Shown in pieces: positions 48,318 through 57,451 of a DNA stretch of 64,000 nt. Both the position numbers and the translations under genes were made by a program. Each line of letters opens with the position of its first letter. The stretch's first letter is position 1. The notes below the pieces were generated by a model, which saw only the letters and a program-made list of their open reading frames with translations, was not told the origin of the DNA and ran no database searches. The stretch is taken from NCBI RefSeq assembly GCF_000314005.1, contig NZ_JH980292.1, positions 4,004,121-4,068,120 on the forward strand, given 5' to 3'. Origin of the DNA: Spirulina subsalsa PCC 9445 (GTDB lineage: Bacteria; Cyanobacteriota; Cyanobacteriia; Cyanobacteriales; Spirulinaceae).

Positions 48318-48713
48318 CTACTGAGGTAAGAGGGTGAGGATTTGATTCACAAACTCTTGATGGTCTACAACAGGCTTAGAAATATAGCCATCGGCTCCAC
48401 TCTGTTTCAGAAAAGTTTCGCGATCGCCCTCCATCGCATGGGCCGTGACCAGAATAATGGGCAAATGGGCAGTATTGGGATCAGCCTTCAGCATTTGGGT
48501 AATTTTGATCCCATCCACGGCTTTTCCTTGATAAACACTGTGAGCGAGGGAGACATCCATTAAAATAATATCCACCTCCCCCCCTTGGGCGGCGCGCATC
48601 ACTTCTTCCACATCTTCTGTCCCACGGACTTCCAAGCCTCCCCGTTTGGTGAGAATCTTAGAAAAAACGCGAAGATTGATGGGATCGTCTTCTACAATCA
48701 AAACGGTTGTCAT
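48318..48713 (-). CDS. Stand-alone receiver-domain response regulator
   Basis: This 131-aa CheY/DivK-like receiver has the acidic pair Glu8-Asp9-Asp10, phosphoacceptor Asp53 (ILMDVSL) and the Lys of SKPV. No output domain is present. It contains a short insertion after the phosphoacceptor (AHSVYQGKAV). The cognate kinase is not obvious; the orphan kinases in this window are candidates. Confidence 0.9.
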   Translation of the reverse strand: MTTVLIVEDDPINLRVFSKILTKRGGLEVRGTEDVEEVMRAAQGGEVDIILMDVSLAHSVYQGKAVDGIKITQMLKADPNTAHLPIILVTAHAMEGDRETFLKQSGADGYISKPVVDHQEFVNQILTLLPQ

Positions 48714-48845
48714 AGGTAATTATCCGAAAAATCAGATGCCACTCGACGCAAATCAAAACCAGTACTCAAAGTTACCTTATGTAATGTTCCCATTACAGGG
48801 GCAATCCGTCATCATGTTTGACCATAACAAAGGAAACCAAAACTC

Positions 48846-51323
48846 ATGGTAAAACAGTTAAACCTGTTACAGACCGGAAAAATCATCCCTACAGCACTCC
48901 ATGCAGAAATGGAACGGTCTTATCTTGAATATGCCATGAGCGTGATTGTTGGTCGAGCTTTACCGGATGTACGAGACGGGCTTAAACCCGTTCACCGTCG
49001 TATTTTATACGCAATGCACGAATTAGGGTTAACGCCAGACCGACCTTTTCGCAAATGCGCCCGGGTGGTGGGGGATGTATTAGGGAAATATCACCCTCAC
49101 GGGGATCAGGCGGTTTACGATGCCCTAGTGCGGATGGTGCAAGATTTCTCTTCTCGCTATCCCCTACTGGCAGGACATGGCAATTTCGGATCCGTGGACA
49201 ATGATCCCCCGGCGGCCATGCGCTATACAGAAACACGCTTGGCTGAAATTGCCCATCAAGCCATGTTGAGCGAAATTGGCGAGGCCACGGTAGACTTTAC
49301 CAGCAACTTTGACAACTCTCAGCAAGAACCTGTCGTTCTGCCTGCTCAACTTCCTCTATTATTACTCAATGGCTGTTCTGGGATTGCCGTAGGCATGGCC
49401 ACCAATGTTCCGCCCCATAATTTGGGGGAGTTGGTGGATGGTTTAATTGCCTTGATTGATAAGCCCGATTTGCCCGATGAGAAACTCTGGGAAATCATCC
49501 CTGGGCCTGATTTTCCCACGGGGGGGCAAATTCTGGACAAGGAGGGGATTCGGGACGCTTACCGTACCGGACGGGGTATTATTACGGTGCAGGGGGTGGC
49601 GAAAATTGAACGGGTGGATCTGGGCAAACGCCGCAAAAATACCGGGGTGATTGTGATTACAGAGTTGCCCTTTCAGGTGAATAAGGCGGGCTGGATTGAG
49701 AAAATCGCCGATTTGGTGAATCAGGGTAGGTTAGAGGGGATTGCTGATATTCGGGACGAGAGCGATCGCGAAGGAATGCGGGTCGTGGTGGAAGTAAAGC
49801 GGGATAGTAACCCCAAGGAAGTCTTACGTCAACTCTATAAACAAACGGCACTGCGGAGTAATTTTGGGGCGATTCTGCTCACGTTGGTAGATAACACCCC
49901 CTGTCAGTTGAGTTTACGCCAAGTTTTAGACGAATTTCTCAAGTTTCGCGAACAGACGTTAACCCGGCGTTATGGTCACGAGTTAGAACAGTGTCAACGG
50001 CGTTTACATTTAGTCGAGGGCTTATTAGCCGCGTTAAATCAGTTAGATTTGGTGATTGATTTATTGCGCCACGCCCCCGATGGCACCACGGCAAAAGGGG
50101 AATTGCAGGTGCGTTTAGGGATTAGTGAAACCCAAGCCGATTCGATTTTAGCCATGCCCTTACGCCGTTTAACGGGGCTAGAACGCCAGAAACTCGAAAA
50201 CGAGAATGAGGAGTTACAGCAAAGGATTGAGGAGTTAGAACGGTTATTAGGCGATCGCCACGAACTCCTAAAATCCCTAAAAAAAGACCTGCGCGCCCTC
50301 AAGCGGAAATTTGGCGACGAACGCCGCACTAAAATAATCACCCCCGCCGCCCCTAGCCCCCACCTTCCCAAATCGGCCACACCCTCCCACCCCATCGAAG
50401 CCCCCCCGCCCCCCGTTACCCTGCCCAAAGATGCCGTAGTCGAACTCACCCACAAAGGCAAAATCTGCTGGCATTCTCCCCCCCCCAAATTGAAGAATGC
50501 CAAAAAAGTCGAAGATTTAGTTCTCTTCTTTGAACCCGTGCAAAAACGAGAACAACTGATCGTTCTCACCGCCTCCGGCAAAGCTTACCCTGTAGCCGTG
50601 GGAGATATTCCCTCGGCCGGGAGTCGGTCTACACCCCTCCTCAAACTCTTACCCAGTAGCGTCCAGCAGAAGCGAGAATACATTTTTACCGCCTTTTTCC
50701 CGCCGAAAGACCTCCAACAGCATTTTCTCGTCATTTTGACCGCTCAGGGACGAGTGAAACGGTTAGCGGGAACCGAAGTCGATCAACTCACAAATCGGGG
50801 ATCTACCCTAGTCAAATTAAAAGCCGATGATGCCTTGATTTATGTGGGGTGGGCGACAGAAGCCGAAGAAGTCGCCGTAGCCACCTCTGGGGGGCGGATT
50901 TTGCGCTTCCCCATTGATGATCTGCAACTGCCCATTATGGGGCGTACTGCCCAAGGGAATCAGGCCACCCGCGTCCGCAAAGGGGAGGATGTGGTAGGCT
51001 GTGCGACCCTCACCCCCGATCAGGACTTACTCCTACTCTCTCAAGACGGCTATGGGAAGCGTTTACCCTTCCACATGATCCGACGGGGGCAACGGGGCGA
51101 TATTGGGACTCAAGGGCTACAATTTCACCGGAGAGGCGATCGCCTCATCGGAATGATAGTCGCCCCTCCCGAAAGCGCACAGTTTTCCCTAATCACCAGT
51201 CAGCAGCGCCTAATCTATCTCCCTGTAAAGTCAGTCAGCTTATGGGGCAAAGATGGCATCGGGGATAAAATCGACGCACTCCAAGGGGAAGAAACGATTC
51301 TTAAGCTATTTCCTCCCGCTTAG
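48846..51323 (+). CDS. Type IIA DNA topoisomerase subunit A (GyrA/ParC-like)
   Basis: This 825-aa protein has the GyrA winged-helix/tower region with the catalytic Tyr in [11 protein letters not shown] and the quinolone-region motif [17 protein letters not shown]. Gln occupies the position of E. coli GyrA Ser83. A coiled-coil gate (about 430-500) is followed by a Pro-rich linker (about 500-525) and a beta-pinwheel C-terminal domain. It cuts and passes duplex DNA with a GyrB/ParE partner. Gyrase or topoisomerase IV identity cannot be settled from this sequence alone. Confidence 0.93.
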   Translation: MVKQLNLLQTGKIIPTALHAEMERSYLEYAMSVIVGRALPDVRDGLKPVHRRILYAMHELGLTPDRPFRKCARVVGDVLGKYHPHGDQAVYDALVRMVQDFSSRYPLLAGHGNFGSVDNDPPAAMRYTETRLAEIAHQAMLSEIGEATVDFTSNFDNSQQEPVVLPAQLPLLLLNGCSGIAVGMATNVPPHNLGELVDGLIALIDKPDLPDEKLWEIIPGPDFPTGGQILDKEGIRDAYRTGRGIITVQGVAKIERVDLGKRRKNTGVIVITELPFQVNKAGWIEKIADLVNQGRLEGIADIRDESDREGMRVVVEVKRDSNPKEVLRQLYKQTALRSNFGAILLTLVDNTPCQLSLRQVLDEFLKFREQTLTRRYGHELEQCQRRLHLVEGLLAALNQLDLVIDLLRHAPDGTTAKGELQVRLGISETQADSILAMPLRRLTGLERQKLENENEELQQRIEELERLLGDRHELLKSLKKDLRALKRKFGDERRTKIITPAAPSPHLPKSATPSHPIEAPPPPVTLPKDAVVELTHKGKICWHSPPPKLKNAKKVEDLVLFFEPVQKREQLIVLTASGKAYPVAVGDIPSAGSRSTPLLKLLPSSVQQKREYIFTAFFPPKDLQQHFLVILTAQGRVKRLAGTEVDQLTNRGSTLVKLKADDALIYVGWATEAEEVAVATSGGRILRFPIDDLQLPIMGRTAQGNQATRVRKGEDVVGCATLTPDQDLLLLSQDGYGKRLPFHMIRRGQRGDIGTQGLQFHRRGDRLIGMIVAPPESAQFSLITSQQRLIYLPVKSVSLWGKDGIGDKIDALQGEETILKLFPPA

Positions 51324-51339
51324 ATTTATTTCTTCTATC

Positions 51340-51634
51340 GTGAACTACCCCACCCTGCCTAGGCGCGAGGATGGGGCTTCCTGATTCAATGGGAAGTGCT
51401 TTCTATACCGAAATATAGCGAGTCTTATCTTCCCTCCCCAGGCAGAAGTCCTAGTTCCTAAGACCCAAATTTTCTCTTGCAACACAGCCCTTTTTAGCCT
51501 GGTTTTCGCTTTGGGAGTTAGTGGTCAATATCTATTTATCTTAGCATGGATTCGCTGTCGCTCAGTATATTGCTGGGTTGCTATCCATCCGGTCCCTGCA
51601 AGCGAGGAAGGGGAATTCCGCAACATTTTTGTTA
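51340..51634 (+). repeat. Dispersed ~295-bp repeat, copy B
   Basis: Near-identical to copy A, starting 17 bp after the topoisomerase stop and in the same orientation. It differs from A by a handful of substitutions (e.g. AAATATAGCGAG for AAATATAGCAAG). Confidence 0.9.
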
Positions 51635-51662
51635 AATCACCCCACATCTGAAGAGGATTAGG

Positions 51663-51880
51663 TTTGTGACATCCTCCCGACACCGACCCTAGGGGTACGG
51701 TGCGGGCTTCCCCATATCACTATGAGGCTTTCCTGCTTCTACGGGAGGCTCTAGATGTCTTTTTAGGGACATCCCCGTTCGCGTTCACTTCGTGACGCTT
51801 CGCGTTTGCTACGCAAAGCGTTGCGAACGCGAACGTACAGTGCGGGGCTTCCCGACGATGAGCTAAAACCCCGCCCTTTC
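51663..51880. mobile_element. IS200/IS605-like non-autonomous element with nested palindrome
   Basis: A left hairpin (CATCCTCCCGACACCGACC with TACGGTGCGGGCTTCC) and a right block (GCGGGGCTTCCCGACGATGAG) look like the two ends of an IS200/IS605 relative with no transposase between. Inside is a palindromic array GTTCGCGTTC...CTACGCAAAGCGTTGCGAACGC. The block AGCTCATCGTC next to the same GAACGC units also occurs at about 40164. 51881-52004 shows nothing further. Confidence 0.45.
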
Positions 51881-52004
51881 TCAGTTTGGAGCTTTCACCC
51901 CCTCCTTTTGAAAGAGGGAATGAAAGCTCCCATTTACCTATTCCCCGTTCCCTGTTCCCTAGCCCAGTTATTCAGCCAGCCCTAGGTAATAGAGAATAAG
52001 TCAT

Positions 52005-52844
52005 TCACGAACCCTGAGAACCATTGCCCGAATCCCCCGGAGTTCTGGGAGGAATAGAAGAAGGATTTTCTCGATGTAACATTAAATCCGTCATCGCCTG
52101 ATTTAAGGCATTCGGATCCATAAAAACAATCTTAGAATTGGGACTTTCACCTAACTTTTCATTAGCATCTACATAACGTTGAGCCACTAAATATTGCAAG
52201 ACCTTTTGGGCATCCGGCTGTAACTGCAACGCCTTTGATAACATTTCAATCGACTTAACTGTACCCTCCGTTTCTAACAAAGCTGCCCGTTTTTTGCTCT
52301 CGGCCGCCCGTTCCAACTCTAGAGACTCCATCACCGTCCGCGCTGGCGTAATTTCTCGCACCTCCACCCGCGTGATTTTGACCCCCCAATTGCTGGTAGC
52401 TTCATCTAACTGTTGCAGCAATTCCTGATTAATTTTATCCCGAGAGGAGTAGGTTTCTTCTAACTCTAACCGTCCAATCGCTGACCGTAATGTAGTTACG
52501 ACCAAGTTCTCAATAGCTGAGGTAATATCTTCCACCACATAAAACGTTTTCTCTAAATCAATAATCTGCCAATACACCACCGCATCCACCCGTAAGGACA
52601 CATTATCTTTAGAGATCGCATTTTGTGGATCAATCCCTAATACTTTTTCCCGAGTGGTTTCTTCTACAACAATTGAATCCACAACTGGCACAATAAAATT
52701 GAGTCCAGGAGTCAGCTTTTTGTTATACTGACCTAGCCTTTCAACTAAGGCCTCGTTCCCCTCATTAATAATACGAATTGAAGCTAAAAACGCGCCAACT
52801 GTACTGATAAATGCAGCAATAACACTATAAAGTAAGATATCCAT
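52005..52844 (-). CDS. SPFH/stomatin-like (paraslipin) membrane protein
   Basis: This 279-aa protein has an N-terminal membrane helix (about 3-24), an SPFH/PHB domain (about 25-190: EALVERLGQYNKKLTPGLNF, VDAVVYWQIID, SAIGRLELEETYSSRDKIN) and a C-terminal coiled coil rich in Ala/Glu. It forms membrane-bound oligomers that organise lipids and proteases. An NfeD partner gene, common with slipins, is not adjacent. The disordered tail is rich in Ser, Gly and Pro. Confidence 0.9.
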   Translation of the reverse strand: MDILLYSVIAAFISTVGAFLASIRIINEGNEALVERLGQYNKKLTPGLNFIVPVVDSIVVEETTREKVLGIDPQNAISKDNVSLRVDAVVYWQIIDLEKTFYVVEDITSAIENLVVTTLRSAIGRLELEETYSSRDKINQELLQQLDEATSNWGVKITRVEVREITPARTVMESLELERAAESKKRAALLETEGTVKSIEMLSKALQLQPDAQKVLQYLVAQRYVDANEKLGESPNSKIVFMDPNALNQAMTDLMLHRENPSSIPPRTPGDSGNGSQGS

Positions 52845-53077
52845 AGGTTGAGAACTAATAATTTGAGAGCCATTAATAGAAGCATTCAGCCCTTCTAGGT
52901 AACACCCTAAATTACTGTTACTTCATTATAGAACATTGACTCTCCCCACTCTGGCCTAGACGAGACCTCAAAATTCCCGTGTTATTTGTCTGTCGGGAAC
53001 TCTACAGAAGAGTGGGGGGATTTATCCGAATAAATCCCCCCTGTTGAACGGCACTTCAGTCCGTGCCAGTTGTGACC

Positions 53078-54244
53078 TTAGTGATGGTGGTGATGTTCAC
53101 CATGATGGTGGTGGTGATGGTCATGATCGTGACTGTGACTGTGACCGACTGCGGCTAAACTGGGGTTAACGGTTACTCCCGTTTCTGTTAGTAGTGCCTC
53201 AATTTGAGGATTTGCCCAGTCTGCAACCATAGTCAAAAAGGCAGGATGATCATTGACGCAAGCCATTTGCACATAGGTCACTTTATAGTATTTTTGGCGC
53301 AAATGAGCAATAATATGTTCCACATCTAACAGGGTTTCGTGGTTTTCTGTCGCAAAACCAATGGGCATCATAACAATAGCAGTTGCTCCCAATTCTATTA
53401 GGTTTTTGGCGGCCAACTCAACGTTAGGTTGAGTCCATTCAATTAAAGGGGTGTCATGGTTCAACCAACCAATGGAAATTAGAGGATATTTATGAATCAA
53501 TTTAGCCCGAACCGCTTCATAAAGGGCTTCACTTTCCATAATACCGGAGGTAAATCCTTTGGCTTTATGGGGACATCCATGATTCATTAAAACAATGCCA
53601 GTTTGTGAAGGTAAATGAGCAACGGCTAAATCCTTTTGAATTTTCTCTTCTACTAAGCGGGCTAAGAGGTCAATATAGGCGGGTTCATTGTAAAAGGAGG
53701 GAATATACCTTGTTCCTTTTAACCAATGTTCTCCGGGGTCTGCTAGGTGGCTGAGAGCGTGATTCACTTGTTCAACGGCGATGCCACTGGTAAAGATAGA
53801 ATCTACCACTAACAGGGGATAAATCAAGAGTTTATCAAAGCCCTCAGCTTTGATTTGGGTTAATACTTGTTCGGGTAAATGGGGGGCGCAAAAGTTGAAG
53901 GCTTTAAAGACTTTTACTTTGTCTCCCCAAGTTTTTTGTAGGGCTTGTTCCACTCCAGCCCGTTGTTGTTCAAAAATATGATTATGGGGAGAAATAAAAT
54001 TCCCATGTTGATGACTCCACTCATGGAGGTCAAAAATGGCGAGTAATTTCGCTAAGGGGGGATAAATCCAAGTCGGCACAGGGGCAAATTTAGCCGTCAG
54101 CAGATTTAGTGCTTGTTCGTTATAGTTGGCAAAGTCTTCATAGCTTTCTACTTCACCATAACCCATTAGTAACACAGCAACGCGATCGCCGCCTGCGGGG
54201 GTATCTGTACTCTGGTGTTGGATTTTCTCTGGGGTAGCAACCAC
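53078..54244 (-). CDS. Ferrochelatase-like class II chelatase with poly-His tail
   Basis: This 388-aa protein has a chelatase-fold core: VAVLLMGYGEVESYEDF, FNFCAPHLPEQVL, GIVLMNHGCPHKAKG and GFATENHETLLDVEH. It differs from standard HemH, which starts VGVLLLNLGGP and has the SYCGRG-type segments. The last 21 residues contain 14 His, a metal-storage feature typical of CbiX-like cobalt or nickel chelatases. A metal-inserting step in heme, siroheme or cobalamin biosynthesis is likely; the metal is uncertain. No HemH-type CAB helix is present. Confidence 0.75.
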   Translation of the reverse strand: MVATPEKIQHQSTDTPAGGDRVAVLLMGYGEVESYEDFANYNEQALNLLTAKFAPVPTWIYPPLAKLLAIFDLHEWSHQHGNFISPHNHIFEQQRAGVEQALQKTWGDKVKVFKAFNFCAPHLPEQVLTQIKAEGFDKLLIYPLLVVDSIFTSGIAVEQVNHALSHLADPGEHWLKGTRYIPSFYNEPAYIDLLARLVEEKIQKDLAVAHLPSQTGIVLMNHGCPHKAKGFTSGIMESEALYEAVRAKLIHKYPLISIGWLNHDTPLIEWTQPNVELAAKNLIELGATAIVMMPIGFATENHETLLDVEHIIAHLRQKYYKVTYVQMACVNDHPAFLTMVADWANPQIEALLTETGVTVNPSLAAVGHSHSHDHDHHHHHHGEHHHHH

Positions 54245-54646
54245 GATTCAACTCCTACAAGTCGATTCAGTTTCAGGATGATTTAATCTTTAGCATAGCA
54301 TCCCCTTGGGGGGGATGGGGACAAACCAGTAAGGTTGATTCTGACCTGCTTGCGAGGCTTTACCCCCTATCAAACATCTTGTTCTTCCTCGCGTATAGGT
54401 TTTTCAACGGGAGATTTTAGGAAAAACTTATTCATAATCTCTCGATAGTCTGCCACCATACAGCTTACGTCCCCAATGTGAGGGAAACCAAATTATTTAG
54501 TCGTCAAACTGATAAAATTACTTCGACCAAAAGATACAATATTGCTCTTAGGGCGAGGAGAGCAAATCTTAAAAGAGTCTAAAGAAAAAGCAGGAAGGAA
54601 GCAATCTTAGAGAGAAAGGAAACAAGACTCCTTACTTTTTTCTCCC
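54245..54646 (-). other. Gene-free region with a possible gene-end fragment (54370-54492)
   Basis: On the minus strand 40 codons read FGFPHIGDVSCMVADYREIM, NKFFLKSPVEKP, then IREEEQDV and a TGA (54372-54370). The frame is closed upstream by TAA and a start at 54459 would give 29 aa without a Shine-Dalgarno. It looks like the end of a lost gene that I do not recognise. The remainder is the promoter side of the radical-SAM gene. Confidence 0.3.
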
Positions 54647-55270
54647 ATGACACCATTTACTGATTACGCTTCTCCCACTCCTGTCAAAATCCCTCCCCAT
54701 CATCTCAACATTATGGGGTATGTGGATGAATCCCAAGTCAATGGTCCGGGAATTCGGGCGGTGGTGTGGGTGCAAGGCTGTAAACGAGAATGTCCGGGGT
54801 GTTTTAATCCTGCGTCTTGGTCTTTTGAAATTAATCAGTTAGTTTCTGTTGAAACCTTAGCGGAACAAATTTTAAAGAATCCCAATAATCAAGGGGTGAC
54901 TTTTTCGGGGGGTGAGCCTTTTTGGCAAGCTTCGGCCTTGGCAAAATTAGCCCAAATCTTGAAGGGTGAGGGCTTAAATGTAATGTCTTTTACAGGTTTT
55001 ACCTTAGAAGAATTACGTCGAGATGATGCCCCCAACGGTGCGGATGCGTTGCTTGCTCAATTAGATATTTTAGTCGATGGTCCCTATGTTGAGTCTTTAG
55101 CGATTCATTCACCGGATTCTCCCGTTTCCTCGCGCAATCAACGGATTCATATTTTTAATCCTGCGTTTCAAGATCAAATCACTTGGGCGAGTGATCAGAT
55201 GGAAATTCACATCTTAAAGGATGGAAGTCGTATTATTACGGGGTTTCAAGGACATTTGGGGTTAATGTAA
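54647..55270 (+). CDS. NrdG-like radical SAM activating protein
   Basis: This 207-aa single-cluster radical SAM protein has the Cx3Cx2C motif in QGCKRECPGCFNP, the SAM-binding GGEPFWQ and DGPYVESL. The family activates anaerobic ribonucleotide reductase (NrdD) by forming a glycyl radical. No nrdD is nearby, so the target is open. The N-terminal 25 residues precede the NrdG core. A relic of xisI begins 5 bp after its stop. Confidence 0.85.
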   Translation: MTPFTDYASPTPVKIPPHHLNIMGYVDESQVNGPGIRAVVWVQGCKRECPGCFNPASWSFEINQLVSVETLAEQILKNPNNQGVTFSGGEPFWQASALAKLAQILKGEGLNVMSFTGFTLEELRRDDAPNGADALLAQLDILVDGPYVESLAIHSPDSPVSSRNQRIHIFNPAFQDQITWASDQMEIHILKDGSRIITGFQGHLGLM

Positions 55271-55274
55271 TGTT

Positions 55275-55350
55275 AAAGGAGGGAGTGGCAAAGTGTCACT
55301 GTTTCAGGATTCTGAGAGTAGGACGTTTACGGATTTTGCGATCGCTTGAG
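55275..55350 (+). pseudogene. Third, decayed xisI 3' fragment
   Basis: AAGGAGGGAGTGGCAAAGTG ... GTTTACGGATTTTGCGATCG then CTTGAG aligns with the xisI end at 28062 and the fragment at 30158, with several indels. The reading frame is lost. It shows that an xisHI cassette once sat behind the radical-SAM gene. Confidence 0.75.
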
Positions 55351-55369
55351 ATACACTCCATCAAACCAT

Positions 55370-55410
55370 AAAGGAGGGGTAGTATCTGAGTTCGATTCCA
55401 CCCCTCCTTT
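55370..55410. terminator. AAAGGAGGGGT/ACCCCTCCTTT hairpin
   Basis: A perfect 11-bp stem with a 19-nt loop lies between the xisI relic and the end of the 49-aa gene at 55451. It can serve as a terminator for either strand, though T-runs are short. Confidence 0.55.
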
Positions 55411-55450
55411 AGACTATTAACTGAACTATTGTCTGTATTACTTCCGTCAA

Positions 55451-55600
55451 TCATTCTTTTACCCATTGACAATACAACTGATTCTTTTCATCCTTCACCC
55501 AACGCGCTATAAGACGGGGTTTAGCTGTTGTTACAGGAAAGGTCGCGGGGGTAACGCTGGGAATTTGGACTTTGGATGGACGGGTGAGTGTAGTAGCCAT
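55451..55600 (-). CDS. 49-aa conserved-looking small protein
   Basis: A short gene: MATTLTRPSKVQIPSV, then TPATFPVTTAKPRLIARW and VKDEKNQLYCQWVKE, ending at TGA (55453-55451). A good Shine-Dalgarno, AAGGAG, precedes the ATG at 55600. The W-x-n-L-x-C-x-W ending resembles small cyanobacterial proteins of unknown function. The N-terminal half is Thr/Pro-rich, the C-terminal half basic with two Trp and one Cys. A perfect CRP-type site lies 108 bp upstream. I know no function. Confidence 0.7.
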   Translation of the reverse strand: MATTLTRPSKVQIPSVTPATFPVTTAKPRLIARWVKDEKNQLYCQWVKE

Positions 55601-55707
55601 GATCTTCAAACTCCTTAGTGATCAGAGGGGGGGAAGGGCTGTCTAAGTTGTTAACCTTTTCTTTACCTAACCTTTACTTTCAGTTTAACCCCTCTGCATC
55701 CGGATAG

Positions 55708-55723
55708 TGTGATGAGCGTCACA
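55708..55723. promoter_or_regulatory. Perfect CRP-type operator TGTGATGAGCGTCACA
   Basis: Exact match to TGTGA-N6-TCACA, 108 bp upstream of the 49-aa gene and 50 bp after the pepP stop. Distance and orientation make the small gene the likely target. It is the second such site in the window. Confidence 0.7.
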
Positions 55724-55772
55724 AATGTATAAATCCTCCGCTCCCCTGCTCCCTATTCCCTGGGTGTAGAGG

Positions 55773-57086
55773 TTACAAGTCTGCGATCGCCTTGGGAACA
55801 TCAGCCGTGAGGACTTCATGGCCTTGTTCAGTCACTAAGACATCATCCTCAATACGAACCCCAATCCCGCGCCATTCGGGGGGGACTTCTGGTTGTCCTT
55901 CGGCGGGTTTAATATCTGGTGCGATATAAATTCCGGGTTCCACCGTTAAAATATTACCCGGTTGGAGAACTTGCCATTCCTCGGGACTAGATTGATACAT
56001 CCCCACATCATGGACATCTAACCCCAACCAGTGGCCAGTACGGTGCATATAGAAGGGTTTATACTTCTCTTCCTTGATTAACTCTTCTAAGTCCCCTTGC
56101 AGCAGTCCAAAGTCAATTAATCCCTGAACCAGGACACAAACGGCTATATCGTGGAACTCATTATAGGCCTTGCCCGGTTGAACTTCTGCGATCGCCTTCA
56201 TCTGAGCCGCTAACACCAACTCATAAATCGCCTGTTGATACTTGTTAAACTGACCATTCACCGGGAACGTCCGGGTAATATCCCCGTTATAGTAATCAAA
56301 GGCACAGCCCGCATCAATCAGCAACAAATCTCCATCCTGCATCTGACGGTCATTTTCCGTATAGTGGAGAATACAGGCATTAGCCCCCGATGCCACAATA
56401 GAGGGATAAGCCGGCCCCATCCCCCCTTGTAAGCGAAAGGTGTGCTCAATTTCCGCTTGCACCTGGTATTCATACATCCCCGGTTTAGCAAAGTGCCGAG
56501 CGCGATTATGAGCTTCCGCAGAGATGGCCGTAGCACGACGCATTAACTCCAATTCCGCCGCGCTTTTCACCTGTCGCAGAGGATGAACGAGGGAATTAGA
56601 ATCAACGAGTGCCAAAGGCCCCGTCCCTCGTCGGGGATAAGTCATGATAAAACGTTGCCAATGTTGGAGAATCGTTTGATTAAACCCCTCATCTCGCCCT
56701 AGGTGATAGTATATTTGCTCTGCTTTTTCAATATATTGGGGGAATTTTTCGTTAAACTCTGTGATGGGATAAGCTTCATCGGCTCCATAACGTTCTTTTG
56801 CTTGTTCCACCCCCACTCGATACCCCGTCCAGGTTTCCTTTTCGGGATCTTTCGGTTGGACAAACAAGATAAAGCGGTGTTCCTCGTGGTGAGGTGCCAA
56901 CACAGCAACAGCTTCCGGTTCATTAAATCCGGTTAAATAAAAAAAATCACTATCTTGGCGAAACGGGTACTCTACATCATTGTGCATCACCACCATCGGG
57001 GCGCTCCGAAAAACGGCCGTTCCCCGGCCGATTTTCCCCATAACTTGTTCTCGACGGTGACGGTACTCTGTGGCATCAATGCTCAT
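55773..57086 (-). CDS. pepP: Xaa-Pro aminopeptidase (PepP type)
   Basis: This 437-aa protein has an N-terminal aminopeptidase P domain (1-165) and a C-terminal pita-bread metallopeptidase. The metal ligands of the creatinase fold are visible in LLIDAGCAFDYYNGDITRTF (two Asp), HRTGHWLGLDVHD (His), TVEPGIY (Glu) and IRIEDD-type GVRIEDDVLV (Glu). It removes N-terminal residues before proline. The gene looks intact and monocistronic. Confidence 0.92.
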   Translation of the reverse strand: MSIDATEYRHRREQVMGKIGRGTAVFRSAPMVVMHNDVEYPFRQDSDFFYLTGFNEPEAVAVLAPHHEEHRFILFVQPKDPEKETWTGYRVGVEQAKERYGADEAYPITEFNEKFPQYIEKAEQIYYHLGRDEGFNQTILQHWQRFIMTYPRRGTGPLALVDSNSLVHPLRQVKSAAELELMRRATAISAEAHNRARHFAKPGMYEYQVQAEIEHTFRLQGGMGPAYPSIVASGANACILHYTENDRQMQDGDLLLIDAGCAFDYYNGDITRTFPVNGQFNKYQQAIYELVLAAQMKAIAEVQPGKAYNEFHDIAVCVLVQGLIDFGLLQGDLEELIKEEKYKPFYMHRTGHWLGLDVHDVGMYQSSPEEWQVLQPGNILTVEPGIYIAPDIKPAEGQPEVPPEWRGIGVRIEDDVLVTEQGHEVLTADVPKAIADL

Positions 57087-57451
57087 AGTTTTTGCTTTTT
57101 CCCTCTGGTTAGCGAGTCTCCCCCTATTCTAGGGCTTGCTGAGGCAGTCTGCTTGTGGAGGGAGTGGGGAACAGGGAACAGGTAAAAGAAAAAATAGGTT
57201 GAGCTACGGTCTTTCTTTACAGCAATGTTGCGTTGAAAGCCCCATTCCCTTGTGGGTGGGGAGCTTCAAGCCTGTGGACAAGGTAAGCCGACTCCGTTGG
57301 TAGAAACCAGAAGTCAAACTGACTTAAACGCCTTGAGCCGTCAAGGTTTCAGCCTTTATCTAGCGGAAGTCATCCCCTAGAGTATTCGCCGAACCCCTAA
57401 CCCCTAGTGAGTGAACTATAATCCGAAGGAGTTGGATCTTAGGAAAGAATC
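57087..57451 (+). other. Intergenic region with a TnpB C-terminal fragment (57270-57380)
   Basis: A 36-codon open stretch reads ACGQGKPTPLVETRSQTD then LNALSRQGFSLYLAEVIP and TAG. The phrase ACG...VETRSQ resembles the variable C-terminal tails of cyanobacterial TnpB proteins. A hairpin CCCCATTCCCTTGTGGGTGGGG directly precedes it. I read it as an IS200/IS605 remnant. The promoter of the ROK gene should lie in the last 70 bp. Confidence 0.4.
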
